Assembly: GCA_017993775.1 (NCBI GenBank)
Contig: JAGOMA010000001.1
Span: forward strand, 124,001-188,000
Direction: 5' to 3'
Length of the DNA stretch: 64,000 nucleotides
Origin: Chloroflexota bacterium
GTDB lineage: Bacteria; Chloroflexota; Anaerolineae; Promineifilales; Promineifilaceae
In this document: one piece after another, positions 24,650 to 33,654 of the stretch
How positions within the stretch are numbered: the stretch's first letter is position 1
Layout: each line of letters starts with the position of its first letter
Position numbers and translations under genes: made by a program
The notes under the pieces: model-generated
What the model was told of the DNA's origin: nothing
Database searches by the model: none
The model's input: the letters and a program-made list of their open reading frames with translations, nothing else

Positions 24650-25327
24650 ATGATGATCGAAATGAAAAACATTACCAAAATGTATGAAATGGGCACCCAG
24701 GTGGTCCATGCGCTGCGCGGCGTTGATCTGAACATTGCCGAAGGCGAGTTTGTGGCCATCATGGGACCATCTGGCTCCGGCAAAAGCACGTTGATGAATA
24801 TGTTGGGCTGCCTGGATGCGCCCAGCGGCGGCGTGTACAAGCTGGATGGCATTGATGTCAGTGACATGAGTTCCGATGATCGCTCGCGGGTACGGAACAA
24901 GCGGATTGGATTTGTGTTTCAGCAGTTTAATTTGCTGCCGCGCACAACAGCCATCAAACAAGTCGCCCTGCCGCTGATGTATTCTGGCATCAGCCGGAGC
25001 GAACGCATCTCGAAATCCCGCGCCGCTCTGGAGCTGGTTGGTTTGGGCGACCGCATGGACCACCGACCGGACGAATTGTCCGGCGGGCAGCAGCAGCGGG
25101 TGGCGATTGCCCGCGCATTATCCAATGATCCGGCCATTATTCTGGCCGATGAGCCAACCGGCGCGCTGGATACGCAAACAGGCGAGGAAATTTTGGGTAT
25201 TTTCGAGAAGTTGAACCGAGAAAGTGGGATCACGATTATCATGATTACCCACGATCCGGAAATCGCTGAACATGCCCGCCGCACGATTTGGATTCGTGAT
25301 GGGTTGATTCAGGAAGATGGCGCTTAG
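24650..25327 (+). CDS. ABC transporter ATP-binding protein, MacB/LolD-like
   Basis: 225 residues. Walker A 'GPSGSGKST', Q loop 'FVFQQFNLLP', signature 'LSGGQQQRVAIARAL', Walker B 'IILADEPTGALD' and H loop 'ITHDPEIA' are all present. It powers the permease encoded next. GGAGG precedes the start and the gene begins 16 bases after the second adaptor gene. The family exports peptides, lipoproteins or antimicrobials; the cargo is unknown here. Confidence 0.95.
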   Translation: MMIEMKNITKMYEMGTQVVHALRGVDLNIAEGEFVAIMGPSGSGKSTLMNMLGCLDAPSGGVYKLDGIDVSDMSSDDRSRVRNKRIGFVFQQFNLLPRTTAIKQVALPLMYSGISRSERISKSRAALELVGLGDRMDHRPDELSGGQQQRVAIARALSNDPAIILADEPTGALDTQTGEEILGIFEKLNRESGITIIMITHDPEIAEHARRTIWIRDGLIQEDGA

Positions 25328-25350
25328 CACACACAGGCAGGCAAACGATT

Positions 25351-26568
25351 ATGAACCTTAGTGAAAGTTTTTTGACAGCTCTGGACAGCCTGTTGGCCAA
25401 CAAGCTGCGGTCGGTGTTGACGATGTTGGGGGTGATTATTGGCGTTGCGGCCGTTATTGCGCTGATGTCGATTGGCAATGGGGTTAACGCGTCGATTACG
25501 GGTGAAATTCAGTCGATTGGCACGAATCTGATCAGCGTTTCGACGGATTTTGATAACAGCGGGGGGTATCAGGCACTGAGTTTGTCGGACGTTGCGGCCT
25601 TATCGGACCCGTTTAATGCGCCGGCCGTTAGCGCGGTTTCGGCCGTGGTGCAAGGATCGCAGGAAGTGGTGTATGGCGGGAACACGTCGCGGGTTTCTGT
25701 GTCTGGCGTGACGCCTAATTATTTCACGGTCAACAATGTGGATAAGCTGATGGGCGGTGATGTGTTTACACAGCAGGATTATGACACGCAGGGACGTGTG
25801 GTTGTGCTGGGTTACACGGTGGCCGAGGATTTATTTGAAGAAGAGTATGCGGTGGGAAATAGTGTGCGGATTGGCGGTGTGAGTTATGAGGTGATTGGGG
25901 TTATGGAGAAGTCGGGGAGTAATTTTAGCCAGACGGATACGGCCGTTTTCCTTCCCCTCACAACTGCCCAAAGCCGCCTCTTCACCGAGCGCACCCGCAC
26001 CGGCGAAAAAGCCGTCAGCGGCATCATTGCCCAGGCGGCCAGCGAAGACCAAACTGATGCGGCGATTGACCAGATCACCGAAACCCTGCGTGACCAGCAC
26101 GGCATTACTTATGCCAACGAAGATGATTTTTCCATCTTCAGCCAATCTGATTTGCTGGACACGTTTGACGTGATTACCGGTACACTCACTGCCTTTTTGG
26201 GCGCGATTGCCGGGATTTCGCTGGTGGTTGGCGGCATTGGCATTATGAACATCATGCTGGTCAGCGTCACAGAACGTACCCGCGAAATAGGCATTCGTAA
26301 AGCGGTTGGCGCGTTAAAACGCGACATTCTGGTGCAATTTTTGATGGAGTCGATTCTGTTAAGTCTGGTTGGCGGCTTGCTGGGCGTGACGTTGGGCTGG
26401 TTGATGGCTACGGTGGCCGGGCAGTTGATCGACCTGGAAACTGTGGTTGATGGCGGTACAGTTCTGTTGGCGACCGGTTTTGCGGCCAGTGTGGGTTTGG
26501 TTTTTGGCATTTACCCGGCATGGCGCGCAGCCAGTCTGCGTCCGATTGAAGCGCTGCGTTACGAATAA
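25351..26568 (+). CDS. ABC transporter permease, MacB/FtsX family
   Basis: 405 residues. One N-terminal helix in 'LLANKLRSVLTMLGVIIGVAAVIALMSIG' (25390-25476), a large extracytoplasmic MacB-PCD domain (about 50-270), then three C-terminal helices with 'GIGIMNIMLVSVTERTREIG', 'IRKAVGALKRDI' and 'GIYPAWRAASLRPIEALRYE'. This is the canonical four-helix permease that pairs with the preceding ATPase. Last gene of the adaptor-ABC operon; a pair of small palindromes follows at 26578. Confidence 0.94.
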   Translation: MNLSESFLTALDSLLANKLRSVLTMLGVIIGVAAVIALMSIGNGVNASITGEIQSIGTNLISVSTDFDNSGGYQALSLSDVAALSDPFNAPAVSAVSAVVQGSQEVVYGGNTSRVSVSGVTPNYFTVNNVDKLMGGDVFTQQDYDTQGRVVVLGYTVAEDLFEEEYAVGNSVRIGGVSYEVIGVMEKSGSNFSQTDTAVFLPLTTAQSRLFTERTRTGEKAVSGIIAQAASEDQTDAAIDQITETLRDQHGITYANEDDFSIFSQSDLLDTFDVITGTLTAFLGAIAGISLVVGGIGIMNIMLVSVTERTREIGIRKAVGALKRDILVQFLMESILLSLVGGLLGVTLGWLMATVAGQLIDLETVVDGGTVLLATGFAASVGLVFGIYPAWRAASLRPIEALRYE

Positions 26569-26577
26569 TAGGAGTTT

Positions 26578-26610
26578 AGATTGGACCAATCTTCAAGATT
26601 GGCCCAATCT
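26578..26610. repeat. Paired 15-bp near-palindromes AGATTGGnCCAATCT
   Basis: Two copies, 26578-26592 and 26596-26610, offset by 18 bases. The same pair with the same 18-base offset occurs at 48924-48956. It stands between the permease gene and the convergent phosphatase gene and could fold as one or two hairpins. Confidence 0.7.
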
Positions 26611-26620
26611 GCTGATTTTA

Positions 26621-27367
26621 TTAGGTGATGCTGCCTTCGGGCAGGTGGTTGAGGCGGTTTTGGTAGACGATGCTGATGCTGTCCGGAGCGAAGTCGATGC
26701 GGGTAACGGCCGTATTATTAACCCGGAACCAGATATCCATGTTGTCACCCATCGGGCTGCCGTCTGGCATTGGGCAGCCGATGATAGCCCGCATGATCGC
26801 CTGATAGAAGCCGCCGTGGGTTACGATGCCGATGCGGTCATCGGTGCCGCCGTGGCGGGCATTGAGTTCTTCTAAAAAGCGTTGCGCGCGGGTGGGCGTG
26901 TTTTGCGGCGGTTCATACGGCCGATTCCACCAACCTTTGTCGGCCAGCGTGGCGGGCGGCACAAAGCGCGGAAAACGTTCGGTGAAAAAGGCGCGATTTG
27001 GCCCCGGCAGGCCAACAGGGCCGCCGGTTTCCGGGTCGTCTTCGTAAATGCCGCCCCATTCGTGGATAATTTCCCAGGCGTGCAGGGGCATATCTAAGGT
27101 ATCGGCGATGTAATGGCCGGTTTGTACGGCGCGCAGCATCAGGCTGCTGTATAGATGGGTCAGAACGAAGCCGGAGCGATTGGAAATATCGGCATAGTCG
27201 TCGGAGAGATTGGTTTTGGCGTTGGCGAGATGGTCAGCCAGGTGGCGGGCTTGTTGGTGGCCTAAGTCGGTGATGGGCGGGTCTGATAAACGGCCGTTTC
27301 CGCTCCCGGTGGCTGCCCAAATAGCATTGTTCACAGATTGCGCATGGCGGATGATGTAAAGTTGCAT
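26621..27367 (-). CDS. Histidine phosphatase family protein
   Basis: 248 residues from the ATG at 27367, where 'MQLYIIRHAQSVNN' gives the RHxxxxN phosphohistidine motif. A 122-residue upstream extension of the frame is antisense to the response regulator gene and is rejected. 'LTHLYSSLMLRAVQTGHYIA' supplies the conserved Arg, and 'IGIVTHGGFYQAIMRAIIG' the second catalytic His. Phosphoglycerate-mutase-like phosphatase; substrate unknown. It is divergent from the two-component system at 27465. Confidence 0.9.
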   Translation of the reverse strand: MQLYIIRHAQSVNNAIWAATGSGNGRLSDPPITDLGHQQARHLADHLANAKTNLSDDYADISNRSGFVLTHLYSSLMLRAVQTGHYIADTLDMPLHAWEIIHEWGGIYEDDPETGGPVGLPGPNRAFFTERFPRFVPPATLADKGWWNRPYEPPQNTPTRAQRFLEELNARHGGTDDRIGIVTHGGFYQAIMRAIIGCPMPDGSPMGDNMDIWFRVNNTAVTRIDFAPDSISIVYQNRLNHLPEGSIT

Positions 27368-27464
27368 AAAGGCGTACTTCCTACTTCTTGTTTTTATAGA
27401 TTTGGATATTTTTCCAGGAATGTACTGGTTTTTGGGGAGATGGTCAATTGAAGGGTGTCGGGTT

Positions 27465-28157
27465 ATGAGCAGGCAGCGCGTGTTGGTGGTAGACGACGAT
27501 AAAGATGTGGTGCGCCTGATGCGGGCGTATCTGGAGCAGGCCGGGTATGAGGTTTTGGTGGCGTATGATGGGGAAACGGCCGTGCACACCATCCGCCGCG
27601 ACATGCCCGACCTGGTTTTGCTGGACCTGATGCTGCCTCGATTGGATGGCTGGGAAATCACTCGCATCATGCGCAGCGACGCCAATCTGGCCGCTATTCC
27701 AATTATTATGTTAACCGCTCGCATCGAAGACACCGAAAAAATCGTCGGCCTGGAAATGGGCGCCGACGATTATGTGACCAAGCCTTACAATCCGCGAGAA
27801 GTTGTGGCGCGAGTCCGCGCCCGCCTGCGCAGCTCGGATGCTTACCAGCCGCAGGTATTAAAAGTGGGCGAGCTGGAAATGGATTTGGGGCGGCGAGAAG
27901 TGCAGGTGAACGGCCGTCTTGTAGACCTCACCCCCTCCGAATTTAGCCTGCTCAACGTCTTGCTAGAACAATCCGGTTACGTCCTCACCCGCAGCGAGTT
28001 GGTATCCAAAGCACTGGGCGCAGATTTTGAAGGTCTTGAGCGCACCCTGGACAGCCACATTCGCAACCTGCGCCGCAAAATCGAGCCAGACCCCAAAAAT
28101 CCACGATACATCCAGACTATTTACGGCGTTGGGTATCGCCTGGAAGATAAATCATGA
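27465..28157 (+). CDS. Response regulator, OmpR/PhoB family
   Basis: 230 residues from the ATG at 27465. Receiver: acidic pocket 'VDDDKDVV', phosphoacceptor D54 in 'VLLDLMLPRLDGW', Thr in 'IIMLTAR' and Lys in 'DDYVTKPYNPRE'. C-terminal winged helix: 'LTPSEFSLLNVLLEQSGYVLTR', 'RTLDSHIRNLRRKIEPDP' and 'IQTIYGVGYRLE'. It binds DNA when phosphorylated by the kinase whose gene overlaps its end in ATGA. Target genes are unknown; the divergent phosphatase is a neighbour. Confidence 0.96.
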   Translation: MSRQRVLVVDDDKDVVRLMRAYLEQAGYEVLVAYDGETAVHTIRRDMPDLVLLDLMLPRLDGWEITRIMRSDANLAAIPIIMLTARIEDTEKIVGLEMGADDYVTKPYNPREVVARVRARLRSSDAYQPQVLKVGELEMDLGRREVQVNGRLVDLTPSEFSLLNVLLEQSGYVLTRSELVSKALGADFEGLERTLDSHIRNLRRKIEPDPKNPRYIQTIYGVGYRLEDKS

Positions 28158-29257
28158 ATCGTTTGTGGGTTCGTTTCACGTTGATGGTGACCGGCATTTT
28201 GATGTTGGCCGGGCTTGTGCCGGTATTGTTCAGCCTGGCAGTCGAATTCAACGTCATCTCCGGCCCGTCGACCATGAATCAATTAGACGACATTCGCGCC
28301 GCCTTACCGGTAGAAATGCAGGCGCAATTCGATGCGCGGATGCAAGATTTTGCGCAAAATTATTTTTCGCGTTCCCTGCTGGCCGCCGTCATGGTTAGCG
28401 CTGTCATTGGCGCATTGCTCAGCCGCACGCTGGCTGCGCCTTTGCAAGCCTTAGAAACGGGCGCCAGAGCCATTGCCACGCAAGACCTCTCTCATCGTGT
28501 GCCGGTAAAGGGCAGCCAGGAAATCCAATCGGTCGCCCGCGCGTTTAACCAGATGGCCGTCCAACTCGATCAGGCGGAACTTTTGCGGCGTAATCTGCTG
28601 GCCGATGTGGCCCATGAACTGCGTAACCCGCTGCATGTGCTGCAGGGTAATTTGCAGGCCATATTGGATGATGTGTACCCCTTGAGCAAAGGTGAAATTG
28701 CCCGCTTGTTGGACCAAACCCGGCTGTTGACGACGCTGGTGGATGATTTGCATGATCTGGCCCAGGCCGAAGCGCACCAGATGCCGCTGAATAAACAGAT
28801 GACGGATATGGCGGATTTGGTAAAGGAAACGGCCGTTTCCTTCAAACCCGTCGCCGCCGCCAAAGGAGTCACTTTGCAGGTTGAACTGCTTGGTCCTACG
28901 CCCTACCTCACCGTAGACGCCAACCGCATGCGCCAGGCGGTGAACAATTTGCTGAACAACGCCCTGCGCCACACGCCAGAAAAAGGCCAAATTATGGTCA
29001 CCGTGGTAGAAAAAGTAAGTGGGCTGCACATTTTAGTGCGCGACAGCGGCTCGGGCATCGAGGCTGCTCATTTGCCGTTTGTGTTTGATCGTTTTTACCG
29101 CACCGATAGCGCGCGCAGCCGCGACCAGGGAGGCACGGGTTTGGGGTTAGCCATTGTGAAGGGGATTGTGGAAGCCCACGAGGGAATGGTAACGGCCGTC
29201 AGCCCCGGCGCAGGCCAGGGCAGTACCTTTGAAATTAGTCTGCCTACGCTACCCTGA
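28154..29257 (+). CDS. Sensor histidine kinase (HAMP)
   Basis: 367 residues. Two helices (about 8-30 and 75-97) border a short external loop, then a HAMP with 'LSRTLAAPLQALETGARAIA' and HisKA with H154 in 'VAHELRNPLHVLQGNLQAIL'. ATPase boxes: 'VNNLLNNALRHTPEKG', 'DSGSGIEA' and 'GTGLGLAIVKGIVEAHEG'. Overlaps the regulator gene by ATGA, so they are a cognate pair. The small external loop suggests sensing in or near the membrane. Confidence 0.95.
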   Translation: MNRLWVRFTLMVTGILMLAGLVPVLFSLAVEFNVISGPSTMNQLDDIRAALPVEMQAQFDARMQDFAQNYFSRSLLAAVMVSAVIGALLSRTLAAPLQALETGARAIATQDLSHRVPVKGSQEIQSVARAFNQMAVQLDQAELLRRNLLADVAHELRNPLHVLQGNLQAILDDVYPLSKGEIARLLDQTRLLTTLVDDLHDLAQAEAHQMPLNKQMTDMADLVKETAVSFKPVAAAKGVTLQVELLGPTPYLTVDANRMRQAVNNLLNNALRHTPEKGQIMVTVVEKVSGLHILVRDSGSGIEAAHLPFVFDRFYRTDSARSRDQGGTGLGLAIVKGIVEAHEGMVTAVSPGAGQGSTFEISLPTLP

Positions 29258-29259
29258 AG

Positions 29260-30240
29260 TTATCCGCCGATTTCTGACATCACGCGGTTCAGCGGGATCA
29301 CATGCTCTGACAGCCCGTGCCCCCACGGTTTCCACCAGATGCCTTCTTCGATGATGGCTTTTAGCTCTTCATCGCTGGCTCCGGCGCGCAGCGGCGTCAT
29401 CAGGTCGACTTCTTTTTCGCGCAGCAGGCAAAGGCGCAAACGGCCGTCGGCTGTCAGCCTGGCCCGGGTACAGCTGGCGCAAAACGGCTGCGTCACCGAG
29501 CTAATAAACCCCAACGTGCCCCTGGCTCCCGGCAATTGGTAGAGACGTGCTTCGCCATCGAGACGGCCGTCGTCCACCAGGCTCAGCGGGCCGCAGTCGG
29601 CGGCAATGGTCGCCCGCAGCTCTTCTTCCGACACCACCCCCGCTTGCTGGAAATCGGCCACGTCGCCAAAAGGCATCATCTCGATAAAGCGGATTTGCCA
29701 CGGCCGTGTCAGCGTCAGGCGCGCCAGGTCCACCACATCTTCACGGTCGTTGTAATTTCTTACCACCACGGCGTTTAATTTGATGCCCAGCCCGGCGTCT
29801 ACGGCCGCATCCAGGCCGCGCCACACATCTTCCACCTTGCCCCAACGGGTTAATTTGCGGAATTTGTCCGGGTTCAGAGTGTCGATGCTGACATTGACCC
29901 GTTTCAGGCCGGCATCGGCTAACGGCCGTGCCAAATTGTCCAGCATCAAGCCATTGGTCGTCATGGCCACGGTTTCCACGCCCGGCGTCTGGGCAATATG
30001 GCGCACAATCTCCACCACATTAGCCCGTACTGTTGGCTCGCCGCCGGTCAGCCGAAATTTGTGAAAGCCCAGCGAGGCAAACAGATTGACCAGCCGAATA
30101 ATCTCGTCATCTTGCAGCAGTTCTTGCCGTGGGCGGAATGTCATGTCCTCCGGCATGCAATAGACGCAGCGTAAATTGCACTTATCGGTCAGTGAAATTC
30201 TTAAATAATTGATAGTTCGGCCAAAGCGATCCAGGGACAT
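29260..30240 (-). CDS. moaA: GTP 3',8-cyclase MoaA
   Basis: 326 residues from the ATG at 30240, with GGA nearby; the ATG at 30300 gives an unusual 20-residue extension. Radical-SAM cluster motif in 'LTDKCNLRCVYCMP', then 'LTGGEPTVR' and a second cluster 'PFCASCTRARLTADGRLRLC' near the end, finishing in the required Gly-Gly ('SEIGG'). It makes the pterin precursor of molybdenum cofactor from GTP. No other moa genes are in the window. The gene end is 2 bases from the convergent histidine kinase end. Confidence 0.96.
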   Translation of the reverse strand: MSLDRFGRTINYLRISLTDKCNLRCVYCMPEDMTFRPRQELLQDDEIIRLVNLFASLGFHKFRLTGGEPTVRANVVEIVRHIAQTPGVETVAMTTNGLMLDNLARPLADAGLKRVNVSIDTLNPDKFRKLTRWGKVEDVWRGLDAAVDAGLGIKLNAVVVRNYNDREDVVDLARLTLTRPWQIRFIEMMPFGDVADFQQAGVVSEEELRATIAADCGPLSLVDDGRLDGEARLYQLPGARGTLGFISSVTQPFCASCTRARLTADGRLRLCLLREKEVDLMTPLRAGASDEELKAIIEEGIWWKPWGHGLSEHVIPLNRVMSEIGG

Positions 30241-30605
30241 GATATTGGGTTCCTTTGCGGATAAGGTATCGTGGGGGCTTACCCGAATTACAACTTTCAA
30301 GGTTAGCGTGAGGTGGGCTGTTCGGCAAAATTTCCGTCTAAGCCGCTAACGGTCAGTACACTCTTAATTTATCCGCAAATAGGGCGCGCGTCAAAGGTTT
30401 TTTATCAAAAATTTCTTTTTTATCCCGACCAGACTAACTCCCGGCATGAATAATTGATGATTAGTAGGTAAAACGGTTAACGGCCGTTCTGCCCTCACCT
30501 TATTTATATGTATAATCTCTAGTTGATAACCTTGCGGTTGAAGTCGGGAATGGGCAGAAAAAACGCCCATGATTCAGCCGAACTTCAGCAAATCAGGAGC
30601 TTACT
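30241..30605. other. Divergent intergenic region between moaA and the LCP gene
   Basis: About 365 AT-rich bases. A perfect TATAAT stands at 30511-30516 on the plus strand, with no clear -35, as candidate promoter for the LCP gene. An ACGGCCGT lies at about 30480. I looked for a molybdenum-cofactor riboswitch on the moaA side and saw no convincing fold. Confidence 0.45.
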
Positions 30606-31673
30606 TTGGGACGTTCAAATGGCATGATTCCTGGCTGGTTGGCTTTTGCCCTGTCAACCGCCTTTGTATTTTCCGGCATTGCCGTCATTATTTTTGCCTA
30701 TCTTACCTTTCAAGTGATCTGGAGCCGGCCGCTCAACCCAATTGAGCAAGCCGCCGCCGAGGTCGCAGATGTCGATCTACAATTAGAGCAAGTTGGCCCG
30801 GCCGTGCCGCCCACCCTGCAAATTGGCATGCCCACGCCAACTTTGTTCCCGACTCAAGAACCCTGGCAAGGAAATGACCGCATCAATATCCTGCTGATGG
30901 GCATCGACCGGCGGCCCGGCGAAGCATTCGTTTCGCGCACAGATTCCATCATGATCGTTTCCGTCGATCCAGCCACGGAAACGGTTTCCATCTTGTCGAT
31001 CCCCCGCGACCTATACGTGGTCATTCCCGGCCGGGGACGAGATCGCATCAACACCGCCTTCGTCTACGGCTCGTCGGGCGATGATCCGGAAAGCGGCGCT
31101 TCCCTGGCGATGCAGACAGTCGCCTATAACCTGGGCATCCCGGTTGACCATTACATCCTGGTCGATTTTAGCGCTGTTACCAGAGGTGTGGACACCTTGG
31201 GCGGTATCGACGTGTACGTGCCCTACGATATTAGCGACCCCACCTATCCCAGCATGGATTACGGCTACGACCCCTTTTCTATTTCGGCCGGAACCCAGCA
31301 CATGGACGGCGAAACAGCCCTCAAATACGCCCGGACGCGCCACGCCGACAATGACTTTGGCCGCGCCAATCGGCAGCAGCAGGTGATTTTGGCCGCCCGA
31401 GATAAGGCGCTTTCTCTGGGCATCGGCGGGCTGCTGTCCCGTGCGCCATCTCTGTACAGCCAGCTGGAAAATGGCATTCGCACCGATTTGAGCCTGGAGC
31501 AAATCATATCTCTGGCCAAAACGGTCAGCGATATTCCCTCTGAACAAATCCGCAACGAGGTTCTGGATTACGACTACGTCAGCAGCTATCTCACCGAAAC
31601 CGGCGCGCAAGTTTTAATTCTGGACAACGAAAAAGCGACCACCCTTATCCGCGAATTGTTCTACAACGAATGA
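30606..31673 (+). CDS. LytR-CpsA-Psr (LCP) family protein
   Basis: 355 residues. The start is a TTG at 30606, because AGGAG lies at the correct spacing; the next in-frame ATG at 30624 is too far from it. One membrane helix (about 10-35), then a spacer and the LCP domain: 'INILLMGIDRRPGE', 'RTDSIMIVSVDP', 'ILSIPRDLYVVIPG', 'INTAFVYG', 'YILVDFSAVTRGVDTLGGIDV' and 'ALKYARTRHADNDFGRANRQQQVI'. These Asp and Arg residues bind pyrophosphate of a polyprenyl substrate. It attaches glycopolymers to peptidoglycan at the outer face of the membrane. Confidence 0.95.
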   Translation: MGRSNGMIPGWLAFALSTAFVFSGIAVIIFAYLTFQVIWSRPLNPIEQAAAEVADVDLQLEQVGPAVPPTLQIGMPTPTLFPTQEPWQGNDRINILLMGIDRRPGEAFVSRTDSIMIVSVDPATETVSILSIPRDLYVVIPGRGRDRINTAFVYGSSGDDPESGASLAMQTVAYNLGIPVDHYILVDFSAVTRGVDTLGGIDVYVPYDISDPTYPSMDYGYDPFSISAGTQHMDGETALKYARTRHADNDFGRANRQQQVILAARDKALSLGIGGLLSRAPSLYSQLENGIRTDLSLEQIISLAKTVSDIPSEQIRNEVLDYDYVSSYLTETGAQVLILDNEKATTLIRELFYNE

Positions 31674-31688
31674 GCTTACCTACAGAAA

Positions 31689-31716
31689 AGGCGCAGACAA
31701 TTTATGGACTGCGCCT
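31689..31716 (+). terminator. Hairpin after the LCP gene
   Basis: AGGCGCAG and CTGCGCCT form an 8-bp stem 15 bases after the LCP stop, flanked by ACAG and CTGT, which can also pair. The following T stretch is weak. Confidence 0.6.
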
Positions 31717-31740
31717 CTGTGTTTATTTCCAAGAGGTTTG

Positions 31741-33603
31741 ATGATGAATCGTGAAGCGTTTCGGCAGCGATTGGCGGAGGGGGCTTTATTGTTGGATGGG
31801 GCGATGGGGACGCTGCTGCACGCGCGCGGCGCGTCTATCGACGTCTGTTTTGACGTGCTGAACATCCAAAACCCGGCACTGGTGGCCGATATTCATCGCA
31901 GCTACATCGACGCTGGTGCCGACATCATCGAAACGAACAGTTTTGGCGCGAACCGCTATAAGCTGGCGGAATACGGGCTGCAAGCTGAGGTTGCGGCAAT
32001 TAACGAGGCCGCCGTCAATGTAGCTCGACGGGCCATTGCCGGGTCCTTTAAGCCCGCGCTCCTCGCCGGTTCGGTGGGGCCGTTGGGCGTGCGTCTGGCT
32101 CCGTTGGGCCGGGTAACGGCCGAGCAAGCGCAGGCCGCCTTTGCCGAGCAGATTGCCGCGCTGGTGGGCGCTCCGCAGGGCATCGACTTGCTGATTTTGG
32201 AGACGATGTCGGATTTAAAGGAATTGGAAACGGCCGTTTCCGCCGCCCGCACCATCGCCCCAGACATCCCCATCATCGCGCAAATGACCTTTACCCGTGA
32301 CGACCGCACCTTGTTGGGGCACACGGCCGTCGCCGTAGCGCGCAAACTGGCCCAATTAGACCTGGACGTCATCGGCGTCAATTGCAGCGGCGGACCGGCG
32401 CAAGTGCTGCGCCTCATCGCCATTATTCACCAACTTGCGCCGGACATTCCTCTGTCGGCCGCGCCCAATGCCGGTTGGCCGGAACAAATCGACGGCGGGC
32501 GCGTGCTGTACCCGGCCACGCCGGGTTATTTTGGCGAATATGCCCGCGCTTTTGTGGCCGCTGGCGCCTGTGTGGTGGGCGGCTGCTGCGGCACCACCGG
32601 CGCGCACATTGCCGCCATGCGTTCGGCGCTGGACGACCCCACGGCCGTTACCCGTCCCGTCCCCCACGTTCAGGTGATGTCGCAAGAGGAAGAATTAATG
32701 GCCGTGGTAGATGAACCCACCCAACTGGCCACCTTCCTGAACAACAAAACCTACGTCGTCACTGTGGAAATGAGTCCTCCCAGAGGCGTCGCGTCTCACC
32801 GCCTGCTGGAAGGGGCGCGGATGTTGAAGGAAGCCGGGGCCAACATTCTCAACATCGCCGACAGCCCGCTGGCGCGCATGCACATGAGCGCCTGGGCCGC
32901 CGCCCATCTGGTGCAGAAAGAGGTAGGCGTGGAGACCATTTTGCACTTTCCCACACGCGGCCGTAACCTGCTGCGCGTGCAGGGCGATTTGCTGGCCGCG
33001 TATGCGATGGGCATCCGCAACCTGTTTGTGGTCATGGGCGACCCCACGCGCATCGGCGATTACCCGGAGGCGATGGATACCTATGACATCGTGCCCACCG
33101 GTCTGATTTCGCTCATTAAAGAGCAGTTCAATCGCGGCCTGGACAAAGCGGGTCAGTCGATTGATCAGGCGACCAACTTCACCGTCGGCTGCGCCATCAA
33201 CCTGACGCCGCACGATTGGGAGCGAGAAATGGCGCTGCTGCAGAAAAAACGACGCAATGGGGCTGATTTTGCCCTGTCGCAGCCGGTTTTTGAACCGCAG
33301 ACGGCGCGGGCGTTTATTGAGGCGTTTGAAGCGAAGTATGGCGAGCCGATGCTGCCGATTGTGGCCGGGGTGAAGCCGTTGTACAACAGCCGCAACGCTG
33401 AATTTTTGCACCACGAAGTGCCGGGTATGATCATTCCTGAAGCGCAGCGGGAGCGAATGCGCCTGGCGGCGAATCCGCAGCAAGAAGGGGTGAAAATTGC
33501 CCAGGAGATATTGGCGGAGATACGGCCGTTTACCCACGGCGTCTACTTCATGCCAGCATTTGGCCGGTATGATCTGGTCGCCGATGTGATGGATATTTTA
33601 TAA
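31741..33603 (+). CDS. Bifunctional homocysteine S-methyltransferase / methylenetetrahydrofolate reductase
   Basis: About 620 residues. The N-terminal half (1-300) is a homocysteine methyltransferase: 'LLDGAMGTLLHARG', 'IETNSFGANRYKLAEYGL', 'GVNCSGGPAQVLRLI' with a zinc Cys, and 'VVGGCCGTTGAHIAAM' with the Cys pair. The C-terminal half (330-620) is MetF-like: 'TVEMSPPRG', 'RNLLRVQGDLLAAYAMGIRNLFVVMGDP' (32965-33048), 'AINLTPHDWEREM'. It makes methyl-THF and transfers a methyl group to homocysteine. Two adjacent ATGs (31741, 31744) follow AGAGG; the second is the better spaced. This fusion is known in several bacteria. Confidence 0.95.
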   Translation: MMNREAFRQRLAEGALLLDGAMGTLLHARGASIDVCFDVLNIQNPALVADIHRSYIDAGADIIETNSFGANRYKLAEYGLQAEVAAINEAAVNVARRAIAGSFKPALLAGSVGPLGVRLAPLGRVTAEQAQAAFAEQIAALVGAPQGIDLLILETMSDLKELETAVSAARTIAPDIPIIAQMTFTRDDRTLLGHTAVAVARKLAQLDLDVIGVNCSGGPAQVLRLIAIIHQLAPDIPLSAAPNAGWPEQIDGGRVLYPATPGYFGEYARAFVAAGACVVGGCCGTTGAHIAAMRSALDDPTAVTRPVPHVQVMSQEEELMAVVDEPTQLATFLNNKTYVVTVEMSPPRGVASHRLLEGARMLKEAGANILNIADSPLARMHMSAWAAAHLVQKEVGVETILHFPTRGRNLLRVQGDLLAAYAMGIRNLFVVMGDPTRIGDYPEAMDTYDIVPTGLISLIKEQFNRGLDKAGQSIDQATNFTVGCAINLTPHDWEREMALLQKKRRNGADFALSQPVFEPQTARAFIEAFEAKYGEPMLPIVAGVKPLYNSRNAEFLHHEVPGMIIPEAQRERMRLAANPQQEGVKIAQEILAEIRPFTHGVYFMPAFGRYDLVADVMDIL

Positions 33604-33642
33604 AGAGTGGAGAGTGGAGACTATTTCAATCTCCACTCCTCT
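33604..33642. terminator. Hairpin of GTGGAGA microrepeats between convergent genes
   Basis: AGAGTGGAGAGTGGAGA and TCTCCACTCCTCT pair around CTATTTCAA, directly after the stop at 33603 and before the convergent stop at 33655. Confidence 0.65.
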
Positions 33643-33654
33643 AAAATCCTTATC

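Noticed and set aside
27368..27733. N-terminal extension of the histidine phosphatase
   Set aside because: It is antisense to the response regulator, and the phosphatase motif begins exactly at the ATG at 27367.
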